A DNA stretch of 64,000 nt from a virus, in IMG/VR virus record IMGVR_UViG_3300026488_000012, positions 62,001-126,000 of that record. The stretch is one strand, 5' to 3'. How positions within the stretch are numbered: position 1 is the stretch's first letter; the number at the start of each line of letters is the position of its first letter. Positions 25,171-35,207 of this stretch are shown in pieces. The position numbers and the translations under genes were made by a program. The notes beneath the pieces were generated by a model, which did not search any database, was not told where the DNA came from, and was given only the letters and a program-made list of their open reading frames with translations.

Positions 25171-27321
25171 ATGAGTAAGTTCCTTAAAAAACAACATAAT
25201 TATAAAAATCTGGTTGACCCGATAAATCAATATGTGAAAGTGGCCGCTAATTTTATAAAGAAAACAAAAGAACTTGATGACAATATAGAAGTTATAGAGA
25301 GTAAAATTAAGAAACTATTAAAAGAGAAGTTCGAGATAAAGAACCCTAAAGTTAAATTTAGAGAAAGGGATTTAAAAGGGGATGTTACTACTAAAACAAC
25401 ATCTCTATACTCATATATAAAATATCCTAAAAAGACAGGACATATCATTGTTCCATCTTTTACTGTTTATTTTAAACCAGAGGTTAAAAGAAGTCTCCAT
25501 AGTGACTTCATTGATGAGAACGTTAAAGAAAGGAATAAGCATAAGAAACTAGCTTTCAAGTATGAAATAGAAGGAGAAATAGAATTATTTAAAAAACATA
25601 ACACTATTCAGAAAACTAAAAAGATATTCAATAACAGTTTATCAGGAGCATATGCATCATCAGGAACTATCCTTTATAACCCATCAGCACATTATACTTT
25701 AACATCTATAACGAGATGTGTATCAGGTACAGGTAATTCTCAGTCAGAAGTAATAATATCAGGAAACCTACATTTAGCAACTCCTGAGATAGCTCTTAAC
25801 TATATAGCCACCATAATAACATTTATGAATAGACATAAGTTATTAGAGATAGTAAAGAAGTATAATTTATATATACCTACTCCTGAGGAAGTATTAAGTT
25901 TATTACTTAAATCTACTAGAAAATACTGGCAGAGTAAATCTGAAGAGGAGTATTTGCTAAACTTCCTTAAAAGATTAAGTAAATTAGAATTAGTATGGGT
26001 AGCCTATTTAAATAATCTATACGCTATTAGGGAATTTAATTCCGACCTATTAAGAGAGTTTTTTGATTTAACACTAAGGAAACCTGATATATCAAAAATA
26101 GATACACCTAAAGAAGAAATGGTCAAATTTCTAAATGATCATCCTGAATACCTAAATATGTTACATCACCTAAGAGCGGATGTATTAATGGGTAAAGAAC
26201 CTATCTATGATAAATTAGAGCTTAACGATATAAAAGAGTTATACGGTAGCTTAAAATATGCTATCGAAGCATTCGATAAGTTTGATGATTTGCTAACAAC
26301 ATTCCTAATGACTGATTTATTACCTATTAACATCGCTTATATTAAAAATATGTTAAGAGAAGTTATAGTGTTATCAGATACAGACAGTACCTGTGCCACA
26401 TATGAAGACTGGGTGGAGTGGTATTTTGGAGAGAATAAGTTTTCTGTAGAGGGTATGGCTACTACAGGTGTAATAATGACTATAACAGCTACCGCAGTAG
26501 ACCACGGGATTAAAGTATTTGCAGCGAATATGAATATACCTAAAGATAGAGTACATGGTATAGCTATGAAGAATGAATTCTACTGGGATGTATTTGTTCC
26601 TACTAACGTATCTAAACACTATTTTGCTGATTATTGGATTAAAGAGGGTAATGTAAGAAAATCACCTAAGAATGAAACTAAAGGTGTTAATCTATTAGCT
26701 CCTAATGCTTATAGTAAAGTAAGAGACTTAGAAGACTGGTTAAGGAATGATATTTTTAGAAGAGTAAGAAATAAAGAAAAGATACCTATGAGAAAATATC
26801 TTAAAAAAGTTATGTTAATGGAGAAAGAGATTATAGAGAAAGTTTATCAAGGTTCGGCTGACGTTTTAAGATTAGACAAGATTAAAGATAAAGATGCTTA
26901 CAAATTAGATCAATATCATAGTCCATATTTCCATTATCTATTGTGGCAAAGAGCTTTCTCTAAAAAATACGGTAATGCACCAGACCCTACATTTGTAGCA
27001 TTGAAGGTTAACGTGACTACGGATAGTAAAACAAGATTCAAAGAGTTCCTAAATAGTTTAGAAGATGAAGAGATAAAAGAAGGATTGATTTCAATAATGA
27101 AAGAAGCTGGTAAAGACAGTATCGGTACATTTAGATTTCCACTGGCTAACGTTATGGAAAAAGGATTACCTAAAGAAGTAATTCCATTTATCGATATAGA
27201 TAGAATCGTATTTGATAACTGTAACCCACTTTATATGGTCTTAGAATCTATAGGTTACTATAAGAAACCAAAAACTAAAATTTTGGATATCGAATTAGAG
27301 TTAGCTGAAGAGTTAGAATAA
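25171..27321 (+). CDS. Family B-like DNA polymerase, palm-containing subunit
   Basis: The 716-residue protein contains NNSLSGAYASSGTILYN near residue 154, matching polymerase motif B (NSxYG-type) as found in jumbo-phage polymerases, then HYTLTSITRC. At residues 400-407 it has VLSDTDST, the motif C DTDS that binds catalytic metal. The N-terminal 150 residues hold a PSFTVYFKPE block also typical of this branch. No 3'-5' exonuclease motifs (DIE, NxxxFD) are seen, so proofreading must lie in another gene, as in phages with split polymerases. It stands alone between two terminators and is central to genome replication. Confidence 0.85.
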   Translation: MSKFLKKQHNYKNLVDPINQYVKVAANFIKKTKELDDNIEVIESKIKKLLKEKFEIKNPKVKFRERDLKGDVTTKTTSLYSYIKYPKKTGHIIVPSFTVYFKPEVKRSLHSDFIDENVKERNKHKKLAFKYEIEGEIELFKKHNTIQKTKKIFNNSLSGAYASSGTILYNPSAHYTLTSITRCVSGTGNSQSEVIISGNLHLATPEIALNYIATIITFMNRHKLLEIVKKYNLYIPTPEEVLSLLLKSTRKYWQSKSEEEYLLNFLKRLSKLELVWVAYLNNLYAIREFNSDLLREFFDLTLRKPDISKIDTPKEEMVKFLNDHPEYLNMLHHLRADVLMGKEPIYDKLELNDIKELYGSLKYAIEAFDKFDDLLTTFLMTDLLPINIAYIKNMLREVIVLSDTDSTCATYEDWVEWYFGENKFSVEGMATTGVIMTITATAVDHGIKVFAANMNIPKDRVHGIAMKNEFYWDVFVPTNVSKHYFADYWIKEGNVRKSPKNETKGVNLLAPNAYSKVRDLEDWLRNDIFRRVRNKEKIPMRKYLKKVMLMEKEIIEKVYQGSADVLRLDKIKDKDAYKLDQYHSPYFHYLLWQRAFSKKYGNAPDPTFVALKVNVTTDSKTRFKEFLNSLEDEEIKEGLISIMKEAGKDSIGTFRFPLANVMEKGLPKEVIPFIDIDRIVFDNCNPLYMVLESIGYYKKPKTKILDIELELAEELE

Positions 27322-27337
27322 TAAAAAAGAATCACGT

Positions 27338-27363
27338 CAAGAGAGTCATTATCGACTCTCTTG
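27338..27363. terminator. Terminator between convergent genes
   Basis: CAAGAGAGTC (27338-27347) pairs with GACTCTCTTG (27354-27363). Minus-strand reading gives a T tail after the hairpin, and the plus strand is also T-rich beyond it. Confidence 0.75.
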
Positions 27364-27370
27364 GCATACT

Positions 27371-27835
27371 CTATTTCTCTTTTACTAAATTTCCATAATC
27401 TGTTCTATACTTTTCATCTCTTCTTTTCTTAATTAAGTAGTTAATTCTTTCTTCATCTTCTATATCCGTCATTATCTTTCCATCTTTATCATACTCTAAT
27501 TTACCTACTAACTCTTTTCTACAATTATTAGAACTATCTTCTGCATTTATCCAGATATTAAGTCTTTTAGACCTATTTATAGGAATTAAATACCATTCAG
27601 TTTCACAGCTTTCAAAATGGAATTTAACCCTTACGTATAACTCATCATCTTCATCATACCAGCTTCCATCTTCTTTTTGTAATCCTACTCTTATCTCAGT
27701 TAAGTTTTTTGTATCCTTTAATGATTCATATATGATGTTTTTAAATTCCTTATCAGTAGCTACTTGCCAACTGGTTGCTTTTATACCTGTGATACCACCT
27801 ATAGTAAATATATCTGTTATTTTAAAATAAGCCAT
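27371..27835 (-). CDS. Single fibronectin III-like domain protein (154 aa)
   Basis: The first ~95 residues read as one immunoglobulin or fibronectin III-like domain. TSWQVATDKEFKNIIYES is a pattern common in phage tail and fibre proteins, and LYVRVKFHF marks a later strand. The remainder is charged and helical. It is transcribed alone and leftward between the DNA polymerase and the second metallopeptidase. The start has CAAAGGAGTTACAA. A decorative virion role is inferred from the fold pattern. Confidence 0.6.
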   Translation of the reverse strand: MAYFKITDIFTIGGITGIKATSWQVATDKEFKNIIYESLKDTKNLTEIRVGLQKEDGSWYDEDDELYVRVKFHFESCETEWYLIPINRSKRLNIWINAEDSSNNCRKELVGKLEYDKDGKIMTDIEDEERINYLIKKRRDEKYRTDYGNLVKEK

Positions 27836-27894
27836 TTGTAACTCCTTTGCATAGTTTTGTTTGAATTAATTAATTAATAAAAAAGGATAAAGCT

Positions 27895-29244
27895 ATGTTA
27901 AATACAGGTATAATCTTATTTAACGATAAGGATATTTTAAAAGCAGAAATGTTGTTAACTAAGGTATATAACGCATCTGAAAAAGGTTATTACGGTAGTC
28001 CTGATGAAAGAAAGTATTTTCAAGACTACTTAGATAATGCTTTTTCTAAATTAGAAGAGATATTCACAAACAGGTTTGGAATAACTATTAAGTTTAAACA
28101 CGACAAAGAAGGATTACCTATAATATATCCATTACCTACTAGAACTATACTAAACGAGGTTAAAAAGATTAGAAAAGAGATGAGAGAAAAACTAATCACT
28201 AGTAGTAAAATACCTTCAGATAAAATATCATTAAAGACCATTGGGTCATTAGGCAAGCTAGTAGATGTTTTAGAATCTAACAGTATTTCTATAGATATAG
28301 AAGAATTGAGATTTATCAATGGCAAGGATATAGAGGTAAACATAGAGTTCAGTATAGAGTATATGTTAAAAGATCTTAAACTAGCTCCTAGAGAGATTTT
28401 AGCGTCATTCCTACACGAAATAGGACATATCTTCTTAGCATATATTAAATTAGGTAACGAAGTGTTATACACTATGAAAACAACTTATAATCTACTTAAT
28501 AGTATTTATAACGAAAACGATATTGTAAAGTTTGTTAAGATTTATTATAAACAGAGCCCTGTAAATGAAAAAGATGCTATTAATATAGTAATAAAGGATA
28601 TAAGCGACCATACTGTAAATGCGGTAGACTTTCAAAGTTACTATAACACTTCAGTGGATAATGAAGATATTTGTGATTACGTAGCTGTTAAATTTGGGTA
28701 TAGTAGTGATTTAGCTAGTCTTATATATAAGTCCAGTGAATCTAACTATAGTAGCCTGAATAGGCTAAAATATGTTTACTTGTTAGAAATGTTGATAATA
28801 ACTATATTTGTAGGATTTGAAATAGCTTTAGGATTTATAATATTAGTCCTATTCTATAAGGGATTATTTAAGTTAATAGGATACATATTAGGATTTATGT
28901 TCTTTGGTTTAATAGGGATTATATTTGTTAAAGGATTTAAATCTAAAATGCTTAGGGACGGTAATACACATAGAGATTTAAAATCCAGAATTAAACAAAT
29001 AAGAAAAGACCTTATCTCTATAATAAGGGAACACCCTGACAAGAAAGACGTTATAGAAGAAACGTTAAAACAACTTAAGACTATATCAGGTATCTTAGAC
29101 GATGTCGATAAGTTATTAGGTAAGACAGATTTTAAAGATTTATTAATTTATGATAACGTATCTTATCTCTATGAGAAAATCGATAGCTTGATTAACAATG
29201 AACTATACGTAAAATCGATAGAAATAGAAAAAGTAAGGAGTTAA
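27895..29244 (+). CDS. Membrane-associated HExxH zinc metallopeptidase-like protein 2
   Basis: This 449-residue paralogue of the protein at 19659-21278 has SFLHEIGHIF with HEIGH at 174-178 and NEDICDYVAVKFG as the counterpart of the possible third-ligand region. Two adjacent hydrophobic segments follow (LEMLIITIFVGFEIALGFII and YILGFMFFGLIGIIFV), likely membrane helices. It ends NNELYVKSIEI. The start has AAAAAGGATAAAGCT. The following gene begins one base after its stop. Presence of two related membrane peptidases suggests distinct substrates or stages. Confidence 0.75.
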   Translation: MLNTGIILFNDKDILKAEMLLTKVYNASEKGYYGSPDERKYFQDYLDNAFSKLEEIFTNRFGITIKFKHDKEGLPIIYPLPTRTILNEVKKIRKEMREKLITSSKIPSDKISLKTIGSLGKLVDVLESNSISIDIEELRFINGKDIEVNIEFSIEYMLKDLKLAPREILASFLHEIGHIFLAYIKLGNEVLYTMKTTYNLLNSIYNENDIVKFVKIYYKQSPVNEKDAINIVIKDISDHTVNAVDFQSYYNTSVDNEDICDYVAVKFGYSSDLASLIYKSSESNYSSLNRLKYVYLLEMLIITIFVGFEIALGFIILVLFYKGLFKLIGYILGFMFFGLIGIIFVKGFKSKMLRDGNTHRDLKSRIKQIRKDLISIIREHPDKKDVIEETLKQLKTISGILDDVDKLLGKTDFKDLLIYDNVSYLYEKIDSLINNELYVKSIEIEKVRS

Positions 29245-29245
29245 G

Positions 29246-29800
29246 ATGTTGAACTTATTTATTAATGATTATAGGGACGTAATAGAGTTAAAGCCAAATG
29301 AGGTATTTAACGGAAATAATGTTTCCACTAGGAGTATAAGTTATGAAAGTATTAATCTTATAAATAGGTTAATTGATAGGACTTCGTTACTGAAACCCGA
29401 TGACGTTATTTTAGAGAACAATACACTTATAGTTTTTAAAGATGGTATAAACGTAGCCGAATACCTAATAAGTATTGGATTATCTAAAGTTATTTTTCCA
29501 TCCGTTAATTATGGCGTTTATGAAAAAGAATATAGACTTATTACGGAGAAATCTATTAAGTTTTTTGTTTACTACTTGGTAGATAGTGTAATAGGTAATA
29601 GACTTGTAGATAGTAAAAACATTATAAGTATGCTGGGGAATATATTATCTAGTAGAATGTGCGCAGATCTTGAAGGATTTAGTCAATGCGGCGGTTTTAT
29701 CTTTACTGAGACCCCTGTGGTATTCGATAAAAATATGGATACATTAGGTTTAATCGAACAAGTTAAGTGGTTAGTATTGAGTTTAAGAAAAAGAGTATAA
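29246..29800 (+). CDS. Unknown phage protein (184 aa)
   Basis: It starts directly after the second metallopeptidase gene with TAAGGAGTTAAG, so co-expression is expected. The protein mixes strands and helices and has two Cys in MCADLEGFSQCGG. No motif recognised. Its stop lies in the left arm of a bidirectional terminator. Confidence 0.65.
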   Translation: MLNLFINDYRDVIELKPNEVFNGNNVSTRSISYESINLINRLIDRTSLLKPDDVILENNTLIVFKDGINVAEYLISIGLSKVIFPSVNYGVYEKEYRLITEKSIKFFVYYLVDSVIGNRLVDSKNIISMLGNILSSRMCADLEGFSQCGGFIFTETPVVFDKNMDTLGLIEQVKWLVLSLRKRV

Positions 29801-29825
29801 GGAGTGGTTAACCACTCCTTATACT
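29794..29825. terminator. Bidirectional palindromic terminator holding both stop codons
   Basis: A perfect 32-nt palindrome centred on GGTTAACC carries the TAA of the rightward gene in one arm and the TAA of the leftward gene in the other. Confidence 0.8.
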
Positions 29826-32686
29826 TTAATTAACTTTAACTCATAATCCAGTTCTGGTACATATATACCAGTAAGTGTAGGTGCTAATTTCTTAGACACG
29901 GAGAACATATTACTAGTAGGAGTGTATTCATATATTTCTATCTCTCCTAAGTTATCTAAGTTTTCTACTTTAACGAACTGTATATTACTGTCGTTTAATC
30001 TGTTTAATATGTATTTATCCATATCTATTCTTTTATTAAATTTCCTAATAGCGTATTGCAAAGCTAGACCTGTTTTTCTTTTTAGTTCTTCTAACTTAAT
30101 ACTATCAGTTACATCGTCTATTACATAAAGTGTGACTGTTGGTTTTACTATAAAAGGAGTATGGAATGTTACGTTATTTTTAATAATTTCAACGTCCCTT
30201 AGATTATAAGTAGGTTTGTATAATATTTTAGTATTTTCCAGTAACATACTATTTAATTCTTCTAACTCGTTAAATATGTAGTTATCGAGTTCTAAGTATT
30301 TACTTATCATAAATGTTCTATAATCCTTATCTTTAGTCAATAAGAACTCTAATTCAAATGTTAAAATATCTATGTAGTGGTCGAATCCATACGTATAATC
30401 TATAATAGGTTTAGAGTTATCGTCTAAGATAACTTCTCCTTTTTTATGTATTAGTATAGGGTTCCCTTCTTCATCAAGAACAAGGTCTCCTTTCTTATGT
30501 AGTATTTTTACTATTTCAGTATCCTCGATTCCATCTCCATTGGTATCTATTTTTTCAAATATGTAATTACCATCTTCATCCGTAGCTAACACGTCTTCTT
30601 TATACGTAAGGTATACGTCATTCTCATATTTTTTATATATTCTAAGGTTAGGGGATACTCTATAGTTTGTAAATAAATATTTAGCTCTTTTGAATAACTC
30701 TAAAGATAAATTACTTACAGCGATAACATTTGCTACTTCTGAATCAAACTGTTCTATCTCTCTGGTATAAGTGTTATTTATTTTACCTAAGACTGTAGGG
30801 TCTGTTACATATATGTAAAGCTTTGCATTTTTTATCACATTACCTATTCTAACATGGTCTAAAACAGATATGAAATCCATTAGTTCAACAGTATCATCCT
30901 GACCTATATAATCAGAAACATTGAATCTAAACGTTATTTCTTCATCTCCTATCTCACCTTTAATAGCTATCTTAGACATACTATTATTAGGTTTAAATAC
31001 CAACATAGCCTTCCTAAAATTATTAGGAATATTTCTAAAACTATCATCTGCGTTATATCTTAATTTAAGTACATAATCCTTACCGTTTCTAAGTACCGTA
31101 GTGTTTACTAACTCTAATACAAAATTACTATTAGCATTATAGTATTCAGATTTACTATAAATAACTTTAGGAGTATTTACTTCGTATACCCTTATAAATA
31201 CTCCATCTTTAAAATCGAATATGTACTTAAACGTGTTATAGAAATATTTCTCTTTTCTAAGTACCTCCGATAAATCACCTTCTGTTAGTGTTTTTAGTTT
31301 ATCAACATCCGTTTGTGATACCAGTTTAAATTTATAACCATCTTTCTTAAAGAACGTCATAGGTCTTATTATACCTATCCCATTGTCTATAGTAACGCTG
31401 TTAGGTAAATTAGCTATTTCTTCATGTGTTATTTCTAAAGTATCCATAAATACATCTGGATTACTATACAGATATGACTGGTCCTCTATGAATACTAATT
31501 TCTTCTTAACTACGTACTCTCTCTTAAGTATCGTGTCTATGGTGTTATCAAGTTCGTATCCATATCTACTTAACTTCTCTTCTATATCGTATGTCGTTAT
31601 AGGTAACTTGTTATCTCCTGTAGTATTATAAATAACTAACTTTCTAAGATCTTCTAAATCTAACATATTTCTACCACCTGAAGTGTAACTGGATGATAAT
31701 ATTATAGGTGTGAATGAAGTTATAGCAGGTGTTTTACCAGTTATCTGTGTAGGTAATGAAAAATCCATCGTGAAATCGTCTTTAATGTAGTTATCAAAGT
31801 TTAATATAACTTCTCCTTTAGTGGTATAGATATAATTACTAATATTAGTAATGTTAAAGTTCTTAGTATATGTATCATATAGCGTAGTTTTTAGTGTTTT
31901 TTCATCTTTTAGAGAACATCTTAGTACTGGATTTTTTATATCGTATACGAAATCAGAGAAAGTTATACAGGTATCTATCTCACCTACTTCTGTGGTTAAT
32001 TTACTAAATATCGTATGGAACTGATCATTAAGTTCATATGTTTTATTAAATCCTTGAACGGGTATTATAGATTGTTTATCGTATATCATATCTAATTGTT
32101 TTAATTCTACATCGAATAGAATCCATCCGTTACCATCATTGTCTGTAACTATATGACTTTTAAGTATTCTATTACCAGGTAGCGATATACTAAGTTTATT
32201 TGGCATTAGTATAACTACTGATTTATTCGTACTTTCGAAGTATCTTATTATTACGTCGTTTAGGAACATAAAGCTATAGTAGTTTTTTACTATTATTCTT
32301 GTATACATAGGAATGGTGATTTCGTAATATTGTTCTTTTTTTATACCGAATTGTTTAATCTGGTCTATCGATATGTATATATGGAACGTTGTAATACTTG
32401 GATATGCGAATACATTATCGTATTCCCTGTTTATCATATGGTGGTATAAGTCCTCTCTAGTCGTTGCTAATGATGGATATAACTTTCTTAAGTTTATTAC
32501 CATCTGTTCTAAAAGCGTGCTACCTACGGTAGCGTTACTTTCTATTAGAAACATAAACGGATTGGTTGGGTCTGGTATATCATTACCATCCATTAAAGTT
32601 TCCATATATTTGTATAAGTCTATCTGAACCATATTAGGGTCATATGCATACTTTATTAATTCGTTTTTAATATCTAAAAATCCCAT
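29819..32686 (-). CDS. Probable baseplate wedge structural protein (955 aa)
   Basis: The N-terminal third (VGSTLLEQMVINLRKLYPSL, then EDLYHHMINREYDNVFAYPS) resembles a large structural protein found in many jumbo phages and tentatively equated with baseplate wedge (gp6-like) proteins. The rest is strand-rich, with Asp-rich loops such as DEDGNY and DTNGDGIED. The C-terminal IKKT-like segments hold long helices. It is transcribed leftward after the 362-aa gene, eleven bases away. Virion location is inferred; the wedge assignment is tentative. Confidence 0.6.
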   Translation of the reverse strand: MGFLDIKNELIKYAYDPNMVQIDLYKYMETLMDGNDIPDPTNPFMFLIESNATVGSTLLEQMVINLRKLYPSLATTREDLYHHMINREYDNVFAYPSITTFHIYISIDQIKQFGIKKEQYYEITIPMYTRIIVKNYYSFMFLNDVIIRYFESTNKSVVILMPNKLSISLPGNRILKSHIVTDNDGNGWILFDVELKQLDMIYDKQSIIPVQGFNKTYELNDQFHTIFSKLTTEVGEIDTCITFSDFVYDIKNPVLRCSLKDEKTLKTTLYDTYTKNFNITNISNYIYTTKGEVILNFDNYIKDDFTMDFSLPTQITGKTPAITSFTPIILSSSYTSGGRNMLDLEDLRKLVIYNTTGDNKLPITTYDIEEKLSRYGYELDNTIDTILKREYVVKKKLVFIEDQSYLYSNPDVFMDTLEITHEEIANLPNSVTIDNGIGIIRPMTFFKKDGYKFKLVSQTDVDKLKTLTEGDLSEVLRKEKYFYNTFKYIFDFKDGVFIRVYEVNTPKVIYSKSEYYNANSNFVLELVNTTVLRNGKDYVLKLRYNADDSFRNIPNNFRKAMLVFKPNNSMSKIAIKGEIGDEEITFRFNVSDYIGQDDTVELMDFISVLDHVRIGNVIKNAKLYIYVTDPTVLGKINNTYTREIEQFDSEVANVIAVSNLSLELFKRAKYLFTNYRVSPNLRIYKKYENDVYLTYKEDVLATDEDGNYIFEKIDTNGDGIEDTEIVKILHKKGDLVLDEEGNPILIHKKGEVILDDNSKPIIDYTYGFDHYIDILTFELEFLLTKDKDYRTFMISKYLELDNYIFNELEELNSMLLENTKILYKPTYNLRDVEIIKNNVTFHTPFIVKPTVTLYVIDDVTDSIKLEELKRKTGLALQYAIRKFNKRIDMDKYILNRLNDSNIQFVKVENLDNLGEIEIYEYTPTSNMFSVSKKLAPTLTGIYVPELDYELKLIKV

Positions 32687-32697
32687 TTAAAACTCCT

Positions 32698-33786
32698 TTA
32701 ATTATTGTTACCATTTGTTAACTTCTCAGTTGCTAAAGAGTATGATTGACTGTCTTTAGGAACTAACCATTTAAATTCAAGTGTATCGGGGTCTATATAC
32801 GGGTAACACCTATAGTTTAAATAATTTTTGAGTAAATCATCTACTTCATACATAGAGTTCTTATCTCCTTTTATGTAATAGTCTTCGTAGTAAGGATTAA
32901 AGTATGTCTGGACTAAATTAAACTCATGGATAAGCCTAGGATCGTTATATTGTCCTCCAACGCAAACGAATTTGATATCCAGTGTTTTATTACTTTCTTT
33001 CATTATTTCGTTTCTATCGTATTCGAAATATTTACCGAGATTCATAGCTGTAGGGAACGCAGCTCCCGGTGCGAATATCATACTTACATATTTCCCTGTT
33101 TTATCTAATAGGATTATATAAAATCTCGTATTGTAGTCTAATTCATTTTCAGATATAAAATCCACATATGGAACTAACTCCCCTTCAAATACCTTACTCT
33201 CATACATAGTCCACATTTGGAATAGTAACGGTAATACCCCTGTTTTAATATTGGAAAAGGTAGCAGTAACTTCGTAAACATCATTTACTTCATAAGTACC
33301 ATCAACCATAGCATACTGTTCCCTACGTAACCCAGCTTCAGTTGTCATATGTGGTACAGCTACGTCTGGTATACCTGATAATGTTAATAATGTGTTGGTT
33401 AGAACAGGTATAAATGCTTGATATTTATCAGACAACGGACAATTAACTACTTCGTTAGTTATTAGAATACTTCCTTCTTTACTCTTAACAAATGGTCCAT
33501 ATAAATCCCATTGTAATCTCGGGTCTAACATAGTTCTAACATATGCTTCTTTACTTACAAGGTTTTTAGTTAGTAATGGATAGAACTCTCTGACATTTAG
33601 TAAATTAGGAGTAGTAAGATTTAACTGTGGTCTTGTAAAGAATACATAACCTTTTCTATATCGTTCCATAGGTATAATAGGTGTAGAATGTGTCATATTT
33701 ATGCCGTATAAGAAGTTACTGATACCCCTATCGAGTCCTCCTATATACGTATTGTCTAAAACATCGTTAAAGTTTTTTAAAACCAT
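32698..33786 (-). CDS. Conserved jumbo-phage virion protein (362 aa)
   Basis: The sequence contains GYVFFTRPQLNLTTPNLLN, LDPRLQWDLYGPF, then ENELDYNTRFYIILLDKTG. I associate this set with a conserved virion structural protein of large phages, possibly of the tail or baseplate. No enzymatic motif is present. It is the first gene of a two-gene leftward operon with the probable baseplate wedge gene. Start preceded by AAGGAGATTTT. Confidence 0.6.
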   Translation of the reverse strand: MVLKNFNDVLDNTYIGGLDRGISNFLYGINMTHSTPIIPMERYRKGYVFFTRPQLNLTTPNLLNVREFYPLLTKNLVSKEAYVRTMLDPRLQWDLYGPFVKSKEGSILITNEVVNCPLSDKYQAFIPVLTNTLLTLSGIPDVAVPHMTTEAGLRREQYAMVDGTYEVNDVYEVTATFSNIKTGVLPLLFQMWTMYESKVFEGELVPYVDFISENELDYNTRFYIILLDKTGKYVSMIFAPGAAFPTAMNLGKYFEYDRNEIMKESNKTLDIKFVCVGGQYNDPRLIHEFNLVQTYFNPYYEDYYIKGDKNSMYEVDDLLKNYLNYRCYPYIDPDTLEFKWLVPKDSQSYSLATEKLTNGNNN

Positions 33787-33919
33787 AAAATCTCCTTATT
33801 TATTATAATATCTCCATTTACTTCATCCCAAGGTAACATATACAATATATAACGACCCCTCAAATGTTATGATTAGACGCCTGATAACTAGTAAATTTAC
33901 TTAAAAATAAGGAGAAAAT

Positions 33920-35191
33920 ATGGCTAAATACGAAGTACATGGTAACATAAGCTATGGCTTATGTAGTGGATTTGTTTCAGTAGCAGCTGCTACAAGTATA
34001 TTCAGAGCGATAACTGATCTATTTGAAAATACTAAAGATTTTGCTAATGACCCTAGTCTATTAGTAAAGAAATATCCAGATTTAATATTTAGCGGAAGAA
34101 TAACTAAGGTTGTATCAGATAGAATAATAAGACCTGTTATAGTTATATCCGATAAGTTAAAATATATGGATAAAAAGGACCTTACTAATATAATTAAGTT
34201 TAATATAAATATGTATGGAGCGTATCTATTACAGGCTATAAAAATATTAGCCAACATCTACAATGTCGACGTATCTATGTTATCCAGAGTAATGACTAAT
34301 AGAAGTATGTTTAAGACTATATACAAAATTACTAAGGATATGAATCCGGGTACTGAGAGTAATGAAGATAATCTAACATCTATTATACTTAAAGAATATG
34401 GTAACAAACTTACAGCTGGTATTTTAGATAACGATGAAGATGAGATAGATGAAGTAGAAGAGGATAGAGATGAGAAACCTTCTAGTAGGACTAAAACATC
34501 CAGTAAAGTTGATTTTAAGACGGTAGACCCAAAATCACTAGGAACACCAGAAGAACTATTTAAAGTAATAGAACTTGATTTAGTTGTTAAGAAAGATGTA
34601 GATGGCGATAAGTCAGAGATTAAAGTTAGTTTACCGTTTATCATAGCTCCTATTATAGTCTATACTGATTCTGAAACATTCCTTAGAAACGTTTTAGGTA
34701 ATGAAAGTAAAGAATCTTTTTCATATAGATGGTTACAGTATAAATCAGGAGAAATTAATCTATCTGATTTAATATTTGCATCCGACCTAATTAGAGAGTA
34801 TAAAGAAAATAAAATAAGGAATAAAAACGACGTAGCTAAACTTATACAGGATAACTTATATTCAGAAAGTATGCATAGTGTTATAACAAGAGAGGGTAGT
34901 TTTGCTACTTATAATCAAATCTATATCTTTGATAGGTCAGATCAATACCTAGTAGAGGAGCTGATACAAGATAATTTATTAGACCCTGAAGTATGGCAAG
35001 ATTTAGCTTTATCTTTAAAAGCATTTAGTATCAACTTCGTAGACAACGACGAAGAAGCGTTATTGAATTATATAACTGATATGCCTACTTATAACGTATT
35101 AACCTTTAGACAGATTAAAAAAGATACTAATAAAAACGATGACTTAATAGAGCTTATGAAAGCTATGTTAGTTAATAAAAATCCATTTTAA
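33920..35191 (+). CDS. Conserved phage structural-type protein (423 aa)
   Basis: The protein starts with a small-residue-rich segment (YGLCSGFVSVAAATSIFRAI), has an acidic linker (DNDEDEIDEVEEDRDEK) and a C-terminal region with RWLQYKSGEINLSDL followed by DLIREYKENK. Such an arrangement is seen in conserved jumbo-phage proteins of unknown, probably structural, function. It opens a rightward block that runs to 39894. Ribosome binding site AAGGAGAAAAT. Confidence 0.6.
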   Translation: MAKYEVHGNISYGLCSGFVSVAAATSIFRAITDLFENTKDFANDPSLLVKKYPDLIFSGRITKVVSDRIIRPVIVISDKLKYMDKKDLTNIIKFNINMYGAYLLQAIKILANIYNVDVSMLSRVMTNRSMFKTIYKITKDMNPGTESNEDNLTSIILKEYGNKLTAGILDNDEDEIDEVEEDRDEKPSSRTKTSSKVDFKTVDPKSLGTPEELFKVIELDLVVKKDVDGDKSEIKVSLPFIIAPIIVYTDSETFLRNVLGNESKESFSYRWLQYKSGEINLSDLIFASDLIREYKENKIRNKNDVAKLIQDNLYSESMHSVITREGSFATYNQIYIFDRSDQYLVEELIQDNLLDPEVWQDLALSLKAFSINFVDNDEEALLNYITDMPTYNVLTFRQIKKDTNKNDDLIELMKAMLVNKNPF

Positions 35192-35207
35192 TAGAAAGGA
35201 ATAAACG

